NCBI GenBank assembly: GCA_003427395.1
Contig: BFEA01001033.1
Span: forward strand, 14,051-59,269
Direction of reading: 5' to 3'
Length of the DNA: 45,219 nucleotides
Source of the DNA: Chara braunii
Taxonomy: Eukaryota; Streptophyta; Charophyceae; Charales; Characeae
Shown here: in pieces, positions 1 to 9,499 of the stretch
Layout of the letters: every line of letters begins with the position of its first letter
Position numbering within the stretch: position 1 is the stretch's first letter
Notes under the pieces: model-generated
Told to the model about the DNA's origin: nothing
Database searches by the model: none
What the model saw: the letters and a program-made list of their open reading frames with translations, nothing else
Program-made: the position numbers and the translations under genes

Positions 1-107
1 ACAACCGAGTAGCCAAGTACTGTGGGTGACTGCCATCCGTCTAGTATCCCACCTCTACAACAACCTGGGCTTTTTAAAAGGAAAAAAAAAAAAAAAAAAA
101 AAAAAAA
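1..107 (+). mobile_element. 3' end of a poly(A)-tailed retroelement, copy 1
   Basis: The first 81 bases match 2917-2998 almost letter for letter and end in 26 A residues (82-107). The same 3' sequence followed by a poly(A) run in two places with different downstream DNA is the hallmark of retrotransposition by a LINE or SINE. No coding potential is visible; the copy is cut off by the window edge. Confidence 0.7.
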
Positions 108-160
108 GTAATTCGAGCCATCTGCACCCGGAATTCCAAACCACATAGGGCATATTACTC

Positions 161-198
161 CTGTCTCTTATACACATCTAGATGTGTATAAGAGACAG
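161..198. other. Nextera mate-pair junction adapter left in the assembly
   Basis: The 38 bases are CTGTCTCTTATACACATCT joined directly to its reverse complement AGATGTGTATAAGAGACAG. This is the Tn5 mosaic-end pair formed when a Nextera mate-pair fragment is circularised. It is a library artefact, not biology. DNA on its two sides came from the two ends of a mate-pair fragment and need not be adjacent in the genome. Confidence 0.97.
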
Positions 199-1239
199 TT
201 CAGGTACTTTGCATCGTCCTGGCTATGGGCACCATCATCCCACCATGTGTATAAGTTCCAGGTGAAAAAATAAAATAAAATGGGCACCACTGCTCTTATG
301 TGTTATGTTCATCCGTTCTTTAAAAAAAAAAAAAAATGGTGCCCGCTATGTTGTCTACCTGGCTAGAGGCAGCATGCATGTACCTTTCAGATACAATCAT
401 ACAACATATGGGCACCAGCCGCGCCAGCATGCATGTGGACCTGTGTTTGCCGAACCCAGTCGGTTTTTTTTTCTTTTTTTTTTAAGGCCTCCCATTATGC
501 TTGCAGGGACACGTGATGAACACCTCCCCCCCCCCCCCCCAAAAAAAAAAAAAACCCCCCATTGTGCAGAACACAAAAGAAGAAGGTAGTGACAAAAAAG
601 TGACAGCAGAGTGACGACAGGGGCAACACATGAAATCCTGAAGTGGGGCAGTGTGGGCAGCACTTAAACCATCAGTACTTCCGAAAGTTGTGCCCGTTAA
701 CAAGCCACATTTTTAGGAAGCGTACGGGCCACTACAGGAGCGCCCACATTCATCCGACTAGAAACGTGTTTACTCTATTCTTTCCCGCGGCCAATAGCTG
801 GGCCAAGTACTGGTGGTTTAACGCGGAGTCACTGTGTCAGGGGGTGATGAGATGAAGCAGAGGCTAACGCCCACCCCCCCTAAGAAGATGACACAATCAC
901 ACGCGGGCAACGAACTCGTGAGTGGAGTTTGAAAGGGCAACAAAAGCATTTTTAAAAAGGGCAACAAAATCAAAAGGGGGCCACAACCATTTTCCCCGAT
1001 ATTGCCCTAAGCTTGTCAAACTCCGCACCCGATTTTGATGCTCACACGTGTTTTTTTTGCCCTTTCGAAACCCAAAGCGTGACACTGCCCGACTTGTTTC
1101 AAAAAACAAAGGAATGTTTTCTGCTTACTGCGAAGTGTTCAGCTCTCAGCTAGTATAGAGGGGAAATGGGGAGGCATAAGGAAAAAAGGGAGGATGTGTG
1201 GTGGTAATGATGTTGCATAGGAGGGAGAAAGGAGGAGGG
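199..1239. other. No gene seen; poly-tract-rich DNA (intron 2 of mannosidase II if contiguous)
   Basis: I see no coding exon on either strand. The stretch contains poly(A), poly(T) and adjacent C and A runs near 527-554. If the contig is correct here it belongs to intron 2 of the mannosidase II gene, but the adapter at 161-198 puts that in doubt. Confidence 0.4.
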
Positions 1240-1323
1240 GGAGGACAGGAGGAAGAGCAGGAGGAGGAAGAGGAGAGCAGGAGGTGTAGGAGGTGGAGGT
1301 CGTGGAGGAGAGGAGGAGAGGAG

Positions 1324-1355
<32 letters not shown>

Positions 1356-1745
1356 GGGAGAGCAAAGGAGGAGGAGGAGAAGGGTGAGGGAGTTGGAGGA
1401 GGAGGAGGAAGAGGAGGAGGAGGAGGGAGAGCAAAGGAGGAGGAGAAGGGGGGGGGGGGTGTTGGAGGAGGAGGAGGAGGAGGAGGAGGAGGAGGAGAGG
1501 AGGAGGAGGAGGAGGAGGAGGAGGAGGAGAAGAAGAAGAAGGGACAGACGAAATATCACCCTGCCGCACTCAAAAAGATAAGGTCAGTTTTCTGTCGAGC
1601 TTGTTTCGCAAGAGGGACAGGAGGGGGGGGGGGGGGGGGAGGGAGGGGGTGTTGGAGGAGGAGGAGGAGGAGGAGGAGGAGGAGGAGAGGAGGAGGAGGA
1701 GGAGAGGAGGAGGAGGGAGAGCAAAGGAGGAAGAAGAGGAAAAGC
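1240..1745. repeat. Purine-rich GGA/AGG low-complexity tract
   Basis: About 500 bases of imperfect AGG/GGA/GAA triplets with G runs near 1450 and 1621-1639, interrupted by some unique sequence at 1545-1615. Open frames here translate as poly-Glu/Arg/Gly on the plus strand and poly-Ser/Leu/Pro on the minus strand and are repeat artefacts. The tract lies in intron 2 of the mannosidase II gene, so that transcript carries a long CU-rich stretch just downstream of exon 2. Confidence 0.9.
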
Positions 1746-1768
1746 AGGATCGGTTCTGGCTTTGCTAC

Positions 1769-4010
1769 CTCATCATTCATTACCCATCCACCTCCAGTTA
1801 TTTCCATTTGTTTTGCTTCGACAAGCATCTTCAGCTTCTCCCTCTGCGAACGGGAAGCCTCTTCCCACCAAAGTTGGAGAAAACTAGTCTCTGTCCAGAT
1901 GAATTTCCTTCTCCTATCCTATGACACAAGAGCACATCAACAACCACCTTCTTAAACTTTCATGACAATTATATGCACATACGTAAAACTAATGGAAAAC
2001 AAAATGAACGAGCTCAAAGTTAACATTATTATTTATTAACATGCAAGGCCATCGGATTTTTGCATTGTATTGTATTGATTGAAATTGGAAAAGAAACCCC
2101 CTTTTATAGGATCCATCCATCCCCTGGAAAAATTGGAAAACACATGACCAGACTTAGGGGTGGGCCTCATTGGCCCTACCCCTACCTACTCTCATGCTTG
2201 GAAAGCATGAACATGGCTGTAATTGTGAAGAAATTCGTGCTTTCCTAGCATGAAGTGCCATGACCATACTACCGGTCGTCCCTGGCCCTTTTTTATCTTT
2301 AGTTTTAGTTTTTTGGAAAACTTCACAACTTTTTTTTTTTTTTTTTTTTAATTAATTTGGAAAACTTCCGAGACCCAGTGTCCACTACTTAAAAGGGTGA
2401 TATTAAGAGCACTGGAGCGTCCCCTCGAAGTGGTTCCGGGTGTTGAAGGCTCCATCTATTGGTGGGGAGCAGCACCTGGTCTGGAAACCCAATTTTGCAG
2501 AGGCACCTACTTTCAGGGGGAGGGGGTAGGGGTCCGGAGCTTTTGGAAATTCGTTCACGAAACCAGCCACGACTCTCTCCCCCGTGCTGCCACGAGGAGG
2601 CCCAGAGAAGAAACAGCCGAATTATTTTCCCTGTCCGCTCACAGCGGAAACCTGTGGGATTTCTTTCTCACGAAAGTACCCCTACTAAGGATTGTGGGAT
2701 CCATGTCCTTCGGGACATCACAGCCGCTAAAAAAATGGAACTGGAAGTTGGAACGGTACAGAGAGAGAACAGCTGTCTGGTCAGGTCACCCCTCCAAGAT
2801 GGCAATGGGTGATGGTCCTGGGTGGTTAACACTAGGGTAGGACAGGGGGGGTGGGGGTGCGCCAGGGCAAAAGATAAGAGGAAGGGTGGGTGGGGTCTTC
2901 AGAGGGGTTCATCTGGACAACCGAGTAGCCAAGTACTGTGGGTGACTGCCATCCGTCTAGTATCCCACCTCTACAACAACCTGGGCTTTTTAAAAGGAAA
3001 AAAAAAAAAAAGAAAAAAAAAAGCCAATTACAGTGTGTCTTAAGACTCTTAACGATCTGTGGGCAGTTAATTACCTCCGTCAGCGCGTTGATGATGTTGT
3101 TCAAAATGCCCTTTGTTCTCTCGTAGAAGTACTCCTCGAAAGTGTGAATCCATCCCGGGTCATTGTGTGAATGTGGAACGACGAACACCCTCAGGGGGCG
3201 ATGATCCCATTCATTGCCAGCGTACTTCAGATCCCAGCCCTGCCTCCACACTCCGCCTTCCAGATTCAAAAAGGGTATAGACTCCATCAAAGAAAGGGTA
3301 TTAATAATGACTGATGGAAATGACATCGTCTGCCTCTGCGGATCCCTGTCACCTCTGCTGGGCAGCTCGCCAGCTGCAGCAACGGCACCGCTGGTCACAT
3401 CTCCACCACCCTTGCCGCCGTCCCCCGCTCTCTCTCCGCTTGCGCCTCGAGTATCAGTCGTTCCACTGCCGCTTCCGCTTGCGCAATCGCTCCCCGCACC
3501 ATCGCTACAATCCGCGCGATCCGTCCGGGTTGCTCTTCCTGCCGCGATCGGGGCATTCGAGGTCGAAGATGTCGATGAGGATAGCGAAGAAGAAGAGGAA
3601 GAAGAAAGGAGAGGGGTGTTTAGTATGCGCGGGAAGGGAGGGCGCCGGACGGCGGAGCGAAGGGGGGAGGAGGAGGAGGAGGAGGAGGAGGAGGAGGAGG
3701 AGGTGAGCTTTTTGGAGACGACGATCGTGAGGAGAGGAACGTGCACGACAACCCTCAAACTGGCCAAGCTATACATCATGGTGATCATAGTACCCATTAT
3801 GAGAAACGTGCTGAGCTGCTTGCAAATCCTACTACTCAGCTGTTTCCCTATAGTAGATCGCCATCGCTGCCGCTTCTTCACCAGTAGAACGGCCTTCTCG
3901 TCGTCCGCATATGAATCGCTATTACTAGTGATAGTACTAGCCGCAGCAACACTATGCGGCCGCCTACCGCTCCTCATGATTGCAGACAGGGAAAAGCCTG
4001 CAAGTGTCAT
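1769..4010 (-). CDS. Golgi alpha-mannosidase II (GH38), first two coding exons
   Basis: Golgi alpha-mannosidase II trims two mannoses from GlcNAcMan5GlcNAc2 during complex N-glycan formation. Exon 1 (3075-4010, 312 codons) encodes a hydrophobic anchor at about residues 65-100 (type II membrane protein), a long Ser/Gly-rich stem with a poly-Ser run, and the start of the GH38 domain with VVPHSHNDPGWIHTFEEYF, whose His and Asp bind zinc in the family. It ends at GAG|GTAATT. Exon 2 (1769-1918, 50 codons, in phase) starts after CATAG and includes RRKFIW and EITGGGWVMNDE, ending GAG|GTAGC. Exon order, phase and motifs match the family. I chose the ATG at 4010; an in-frame ATG at 3977 is also possible, and upstream codons run into a GA repeat. 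A full enzyme exceeds 1,100 residues; later exons should lie to the left and are absent. Family is secure; start is uncertain. Confidence 0.9.
2397..3022 (+). mobile_element. Poly(A)-tailed retroelement, copy 2, antisense in intron 1 of mannosidase II
   Basis: The segment contains a recurrent module (2449-2490, see 14353) and ends with the 3' sequence shared with 1-81, followed by an A-rich tail at 2998-3022. The tail stops only about 50 bases from the exon 1 donor site at 3074. I could not fix the 5' end or a target-site duplication, and the start given is approximate. Open frames inside show no recognisable protein. Confidence 0.6.
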
Positions 4011-4028
4011 TTTCAGTTTATGAACGTG

Positions 4029-4031
<3 letters not shown>

Positions 4032-4075
<44 letters not shown>
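4032..4075. repeat. (CT)n / (GA)n microsatellite upstream of mannosidase II start
   Basis: About 22 CT dinucleotides on the plus strand. On the gene's strand it is a GA repeat 20-65 bases upstream of the chosen ATG, probably 5' leader. It reads in frame as Arg-Glu repeats, which makes an automatic start further upstream unreliable. Confidence 0.9.
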
Positions 4076-4079
<4 letters not shown>

Positions 4080-4780
4080 AGGGGGGTGGATCACACTGTA
4101 CGTCCTTTAATCTCTGGCAAAATCTGACGAAGACAAATACTGCAAAGCAGACCCAAGATGTTGTTAAAGAATCATTACAATTCTGGGAGGAGGAGGAGGA
4201 GGAGGAGGAGGAGGAGTGAACTCAGTAAAGAGCTGGAAGGCGACCCCACCCTCGAGGCTGCATGGGGTTACATACATGTAGCCGACGATCAACAGATCAT
4301 CAACCCGTTAAACATACAGAAAGAATTCCATTGTCACAGACTACACCTTAAGCGGGGGCGGTGGGGAGGGGGGAGGGAAGGAGGAGGGGGGGAGGGGAAG
4401 AGAAAGAAGAGAAACAAGTATCAGCTGAGAGGACACTGTAGTGTAGGCAGCGCGTACTTTTCCAAGATAACTCTCGCGATCAACAACTCTGTCTGACGAC
4501 TGTGTTGCAGAGACAGGCGCTAATCTTCACAAGGACTATCGTTGTACTGCTTCTGCTCTCCCTCGTAGTCCTCGCTTTGGCTTCTACCAGACCCCTACGA
4601 ACTAAACCCATAAGGGCCATAACGCGTAATCTCTCAACCACCTACCACCCACCCACCACCTAATAGCCATGACGCCACCTGATGAGGCGCACGTGTCCCC
4701 GTTTGTAGCGTACGTTGGCCTTCGTGCAGCAAGCTTTGCTGATCAGCGTGTACTCTGATCAGGTTAACCACATACCCCAT
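4076..4780 (-). promoter_or_regulatory. Presumed 5' leader/promoter region of mannosidase II
   Basis: Placed only by position upstream of exon 1. It holds a GGA run (4183-4216) and a G-rich run (4352-4400). No clear TATA box was identified. On the plus strand 4511-4590 reads as a short signal-peptide-like hydrophobic stretch, but no start codon or continuation supports a gene. Confidence 0.3.
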
Positions 4781-5897
4781 CTGGTTAGCGTTTGTACAGT
4801 TTAGAGTACTCTACAGGTTTACCAAATCGATTGTGCGCAAGGAGGCAGCAGCGTATCGACGTACTATTTGACAGCCGGGGCGACTTCTGCCACTCCCTCC
4901 CTCCCTCCCTCCTTCCCTCCCTCAATCGTAATCACCCCCTCACAGGCTCACACAACCACCTTCCACAAATACCCAGCCTTTCGAACCAGTGCCACTTCCT
5001 TACCTTCCATATTTCAGATCGACTTCTCACTTGTCAGCGAATTCAGAACATAGCATTCGACTCCCAACAGCCGAATCTGGCCATAATTACGATCACAAAC
5101 ATTCAGAAAAGAAGAAATGAACATGTCCACATTTTCTGATATCAGTACTGTTGCCCAGAATGCCTCGTCTCGCAGCGGATAGGCAGTTGCAGTGCTCCCT
5201 TCTGTGTCCCTTCCGCACTCCCTCTCGGACCCCCTCCCAATTTATGATTGCGCAGTAAGTGTTGCAAACTTGCAGTGCTCTCCCTTCTGTTCCTCCCGCA
5301 TTGAATTTCCCTCCCCATCTACCGAACAACCCAGCTGGTACCTATCTTGACCCGACCGATCTGTGACCCAAAATTTGGGAAGCCATGCTGGTTCGTCGAG
5401 CTGAAACGCTATCTTGCAGTTGCAGTGGGAGATGGTCCGTGACCGTCTCCCACTCCCTACTCTCCTCCCTCTCCTCCCTCTCCTCCCTCTCCTCCCTCTC
5501 CACCCTCCCTCTCTATGGTTATCTAGACACCGGCCAGTTCTTGGAACGTAGTCGGCATCTAGGACACATTTCATCCGAAGATCGCCGACTATGATCATTA
5601 CAGCCCAACTCTTACGTGAAAGGCCGAAAGAGGAGAGAGGAGAGGGGGGGGGAGAGGGGGGAAGGAGGTTATAGAGGTCCCCACCAGCCCGCGGTGGTCC
5701 TCTTCTTCACTGATATCCCCGTACTCAGACTACGAGGGCTTCCTTGTACTGTTGTACATCAAGCCAGAGATACATCCTTGGACTCGGGATGTCCTAGTGG
5801 GAGTACTACGCACTGACTCTCTCCTCTCACCTCCTCCTGCCCTTTTCTTCTTCTCCCTCGAATGGCCCATGGAGGGAAAAAGTCAGATCCTTGACTA
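4781..5897. other. No gene supported; CCCT/CTCC low-complexity DNA
   Basis: Contains CCCT repeats (4895-4925), a CTCCCTCTC array (5455-5510), a G/GA-rich run (5630-5670) and two diverged copies of a GCAGTGCTCCCTTCTG-containing sequence at about 5190 and 5273. A minus-strand open frame at 5242-5598 is partly repeat translation and resembles nothing I recognise. Confidence 0.4.
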
Positions 5898-6015
5898 CCG
5901 TCTTCCCCCGAACACAACGCAACCTCATCATGAATGTATACAAGCTATCTTTGCGGCCAGACGGTGGCAGGCACAGTTATGATGAGGGTGCGTTGTGTTC
6001 GGGGCAAGAAGGCGT
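5898..6015. mobile_element. Stowaway-like MITE, family A, copy 1
   Basis: Terminal inverted repeats start CCGTCTTCCCCCGAACACAA on the left and match the right end imperfectly (ends at 6015). TA dinucleotides flank both sides (5896-5897, 6016-6017). At 118 bp it has no coding capacity. TA duplication and small size fit a Tc1/mariner-mobilised Stowaway-type MITE. Confidence 0.75.
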
Positions 6016-6420
6016 TAGACTGCGCACCTGTTTCTGGTCGACATGGGGAGTAGCCCCTCATCTGATGTCCAAGTCTCTCTCGTCGCCTTTGCGAAACCTG
6101 CCCCCCCCTCCAAAAAAAAAAAAAAAAAAAAAAAGAAACCTGCCCCCCCCCTCTCCGATAAACGTGTACGAGTTAGTTTTGGTTACAAAAGAGTGTTCGT
6201 TTGTGATGGCCAGTTTCTATCGTGGAGCAAAACAATTTACGTGTTTCGAGTAATAATAGCATAAAAAGAACACCTGCCCCTCTCTACTTCTTCCTCGAAT
6301 GCCGCCGCACGTGGAAAGTAGGGTCCATGCGTGCATGGCCAGGCTACGTACTACAAGCTTTTCTAGCTGTCCGAGCTGTCTCACAGTGGCTGTCTTCCTT
6401 TTGCTGCCAGCCAGCCTAGG
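6016..6420. other. No gene seen
   Basis: Contains a poly(A) run at 6112-6134 between two poly(C)-containing, partly duplicated AACCTGCCCCCCC sequences. Open frames here are short and have no recognisable features. Confidence 0.4.
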
Positions 6421-6421
6421 A

Positions 6422-6741
6422 CTACACTATGTTCAGGCAGAGTTGCATGAACCTCGCCCATTTTCATAGCTGCATTCGTGTCCTCGTCCATGGGCAAAAC
6501 GCTGGTAGCCAGATCTGGGCCTCAGCAGAGACCTCCTCCTACTACCACTTCAGCACCTGGCCTACAGGTTCTACACTATGTTCATGCAGAGTTGCATGAA
6601 CCTCCCTCATTTTCATGGCTACATTCGTGCCCTCTTCCATGGGCAAAGCGCTAGCCAAATCTGGGCCTCACTCTCTCGTCAACACCCCAAGCAGAGACCT
6701 CCTAGGCTCCTACTACCACCTCAGCACCTGGCCTACAGGTC
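6422..6741. repeat. Tandem duplication, about 149-bp unit
   Basis: The sequence from CTACACTATGTTCAGGCAGA (6422) recurs at 6571 as CTACACTATGTTCATGCAGA and stays similar through GCACCTGGCCTACAGGT. The second copy is longer by about 20 bases (insert near 6670-6700). No protein family is recognisable. Confidence 0.85.
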
Positions 6742-6907
6742 CTCTCAAGACCTACCTGTTCTATGTCAGCACAAGGGCCACCCCTTGCAGGACACTGCCT
6801 CCTTAGTGTAGCACTTCCAGGAGCTCCCTGCATGGAAACTTAATGTATTAGACTATATTAGTCATGGGCCAACAACACGACGACTTTGTGGAAGGAATCC
6901 AGTCGTA

Positions 6908-6937
6908 ATTGCAGTTGAATACGTATTCAACTGCAAT
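6908..6937. repeat. Perfect 30-bp palindrome
   Basis: ATTGCAGTTGAATAC followed immediately by its exact reverse complement, with no spacer. It lies among related CAGTCGTAATTGCAG and CAGCCGTAATTACAG sequences at 6900 and 6962. Confidence 0.95.
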
Positions 6938-7075
6938 CGATATATTGCAGTTACGGTATCCAGCCGTAATTACAGACCGATACGTTCAAGAAAGTGCAAG
7001 TCGCGAGTGCGAAGTTCGCCCTCGTCAGTGAACTCCTTATACACGCAACTTAACGCCCGTCATTTTCCGCAGTCT

Positions 7076-7137
7076 GTAGACTCTGGAGACTCTGGAGACT
7101 CTGGAGACTTTGGAGACTCTGGACACTCTGGACTCTG
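7076..7137. repeat. 9-bp tandem repeat CTCTGGAGA
   Basis: Six to seven units of CTCTGGAGA with single-base variants (CTTTGGAGA, CTCTGGACA). In one frame it reads as a Ser-Gly-Asp repeat, but nothing else supports a protein. Confidence 0.9.
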
Positions 7138-7209
7138 CAGCGGGCAAGTCAGCGGGCAAGATTTGAGTGTGAAAAGACAACCGACGCCTCGCACCCGCTT
7201 CTCGCTAAG

Positions 7210-7217
7210 CTCGCGCC

Positions 7218-7284
<67 letters not shown>

Positions 7285-7302
7285 NCCCCCCCCCCCCCCC
7301 GC

Positions 7303-7379
<77 letters not shown>
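7210..7379. repeat. (CT)n microsatellite with poly(C) and a single N
   Basis: Two long CT arrays separated by an N at 7285, a C run of about 15 and GCG. The N probably marks unresolved sequence at a homopolymer. Arg-Glu and Leu-Ser open frames over this region are translation of the repeat. Confidence 0.95.
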
Positions 7380-7380
<1 letters not shown>

Positions 7381-7383
<3 letters not shown>

Positions 7384-7718
7384 AACCCTCCTCCCGCGTA
7401 TCCCTCGAGTCTCTGGTTCGTCTCCTCATCCCCTGCCTCATCTCCAACGCCTCACGGTAGAGAATCACCCAGCCACTTAGCGGATAAAGGAACTAACGAT
7501 TCCACGACCAACACCATATCTTGCACTATTCGCGAAGGGATTGACTCCTGAGACAAAAGAGCATCTATATAGATCTGTAAACCTACTCCTCCGGTACACC
7601 ATCCGAACTGACTGAGCCTATTGACAGTCTAACTGTTAACTACTACCGTAGTAGTTGGCAGCAGCCGCACCACCACCAACAGAATGCCTCATCATCGCGT
7701 CAGTATATGGGATGAGAA
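7381..7718. other. No gene seen
   Basis: Unique-looking sequence without a supported ORF. A small ACTACCGTAGTAGT palindrome is present at 7640-7653. Confidence 0.35.
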
Positions 7719-7800
7719 GAACTAGAAGGAGAAGGAGAAGGAGAAGGAGAAGAGGAGAAGGAGAAGAGGAGAAGGAGAAGAGGAGAAGGAGAAGTGGAAG
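7719..7800. repeat. GGAGAA-rich purine array
   Basis: Repeated GGAGAA and GAGGAGAAGG units over about 80 bases. The Arg-rich frame is an artefact. Confidence 0.9.
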
Positions 7801-7907
7801 GAAATACCTATGGGAACCACAGGCAGGCAGGGATGGAGACTGCTCATGGAGAGCTTCTTCAAACGAGTATAGAGTCAGTACAGCAAGTACGTTATGTGCG
7901 TGAGGCA

Positions 7908-8080
7908 CTCGACGTCGCCCACACCCATCAACACGGAAAAAACTTGGTCTTTCTTGGTTTTTGGGCACTTCCTGCACCCGATGTCGCCCACATGCAGTCC
8001 ACTTCGCCCACACCCATCAACACAGAAAAGACTTGGTATTTTGGCACACTTCCATGCCGTGCCATCCGATGTCGCCCACA
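7908..8080. repeat. Tandem duplication around GATGTCGCCCACACCC
   Basis: The block GTCGCCCACACCCATCAACA followed by an ACTTGGT sequence and GCACTTCC occurs at about 7912 and again at about 8007, with further GATGTCGCCCACA copies at 7980 and 8069. Unit length is about 70-95 bp with internal change. No function recognised. Confidence 0.75.
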
Positions 8081-8145
8081 TCCTCGCACTTCACCAACGT
8101 CTTCGGACGATCCAATATATCACAACGCACCCTCCTTAAGACTAT

Positions 8146-8267
8146 GGGCCTCGCTGCACTACTCTCGAAATGTGCAAAACGAGAGTGAATCTTCCGCTAG
8201 AATATGGAAAGATGCACCGCCATGATTTTTGTCTTTTGTGCATGTAGAGAGTAGTGCAGCGAGGCCC
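8146..8267. mobile_element. MITE family B, copy 1 (122 bp)
   Basis: Terminal inverted repeats begin GGGCCTCGCTGCACTACTC and are near-perfect for about 21 bp, with similarity extending further. TAT flanks both ends (8143-8145 and 8268-8270), a possible 3-bp target duplication. No coding capacity. Related sequence recurs at 24366-24610. Confidence 0.7.
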
Positions 8268-8332
8268 TATAGAGGCTCGAGGACAAGACTATAATAATCG
8301 GTCGTGACGGAAGAAAAACTTGGCAATTACTA

Positions 8333-8437
8333 CCGTCTTCCCCCGAGCACAACGCACCCTCATTATGAATGTATAGAGGGTAGGTTTCCGGTCCGATGCA
8401 CTCAAAATGAGGGTGCGTTGTGTTCGGGGGAAGACGG
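8333..8437. mobile_element. Stowaway-like MITE, family A, copy 2
   Basis: A 105-bp element with near-perfect inverted ends of about 32 bp (CCGTCTTCCCCCGAGCACAA on the left; the right end carries the reverse complement with one change). TA duplication at 8331-8332 and 8438-8439. Best-preserved copy of the family in this window. Confidence 0.85.
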
Positions 8438-8841
8438 TAGTGCTGTTACAATCATCAATGATGGTGACTGCATAATAATATATCGTATCCTCATTATGGC
8501 TAACGAATAGAAGAATGAAAAATGCTATATAAAAAAATAAATAAAAAAAATGCTCGTTTAAACGAGGTACGAAGTACTGTAGGAACGATGAGAGAAGATT
8601 AGAATGGTCCCTGCCAATGGATGACATCCATAAAATTTAAACCGAGAAAAAAATATACTCGTTGTCGGCTGCGCTCTGACTGGGCGTATGTTGATGTACT
8701 GTCCTCTACGGGTAGCAGATGCAGTATGGGAATAGTGGAAAAAACACTGGAAAAAAAAAAACGAAAAAGAAAAAGAAAAAAGAAAAGAAAAGAAAAGAAA
8801 AGAAAAAACATTGGTGTCCTGCCCGAGGACATTCGTGTTAA

Positions 8842-9367
8842 GGGTCTCGTTAGACACTCCTAAAAGTGCCTGTTTTTAGGATTGTGTCTTGGCTGCACGC
8901 AATCCTAAATCCAATTTTGAGATTGAAAATGTGAAAAAGGCGTTAGGACGAGTCCTAAAGGATTTAGGATTCCCCTCCTAAATTTTCCAGTAGCCCCTTA
9001 CCTACTGAAAAATTTAGGATTCCCGCATTTCACGGACTCGTTGCGTCGTGCGCATGGCACTGTTGACACGGAGTTGCTGGTGCAGAAGCGGTCCGTCGGG
9101 TCAGTGGTCGGACATCGGCGGTTTTCTGCGGGTCGACGCGGGCAACGACCACAAATGGTAGCCGTTGGTGGGGATTGGACGGACATCGGACATTGGTGAC
9201 GCGGCTGCGTATACGCATATGAAAACCGGCCGCGGGAGATCTTTTAGGACGAATCCTAAAAGATGATTTTTAGGATTGCGTGTAACGACGCCGCACGAAA
9301 TCCTAAAAAGCCTTTAGGACTCGTCCTAAAAATTTTAGGATTCTTTTAGGAGTGTCTAACGAGACCC
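8842..9367. mobile_element. PIF/Harbinger-like non-autonomous element (526 bp)
   Basis: Ends are GGGTCTCGTTAGACACTCC on the left and its exact reverse complement on the right, perfect for at least 24 bp including CTAAAA. The 3-bp duplication TAA (8839-8841 and 9368-9370) and the GGG/CCC termini fit the PIF/Harbinger superfamily. The interior is dense in TTTAGGA/TCCTAAA motifs on both strands plus a GC-rich core at 9040-9190. No transposase is visible. Confidence 0.8.
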
Positions 9368-9499
9368 TAAGTCCCTGCCCGAGGACGGCACGTGCTATGT
9401 CGAGGGGGAAAAAAAGAAAAGAAAAAAAAACATTGGCCGGATCTATCCAACCAGGCTTTGTTGTGGTCGCACACTCGGGGGTTGACTGGTTGCCTCTAT

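Noticed and set aside
1146-1955. Long open frames of poly-Ser/Leu and poly-Glu/Arg on both strands
   Set aside because: They are translations of the GGA/AGG repeat, open in several frames at once; only the minus-strand exon at 1769-1918 is real.
2397-2840. 147-codon plus-strand open frame
   Set aside because: Lies inside a retroelement body and intron, no recognisable motif, overlapped by another open frame.
4011-4094. Upstream extension of mannosidase II with Arg-Glu repeats
   Set aside because: The frame starts at GTG, not ATG, and is translation of the GA microsatellite; the first ATG is at 4010.
4511-4660. Signal-peptide-like hydrophobic frame on the plus strand after a TTGCAG acceptor-like site
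   Set aside because: No start codon, no continuing exon and no family resemblance; too little to call a gene.
7149-7480. Arg-Glu and Leu-Ser repeat proteins
   Set aside because: Translation of the CT/GA microsatellite across an N.
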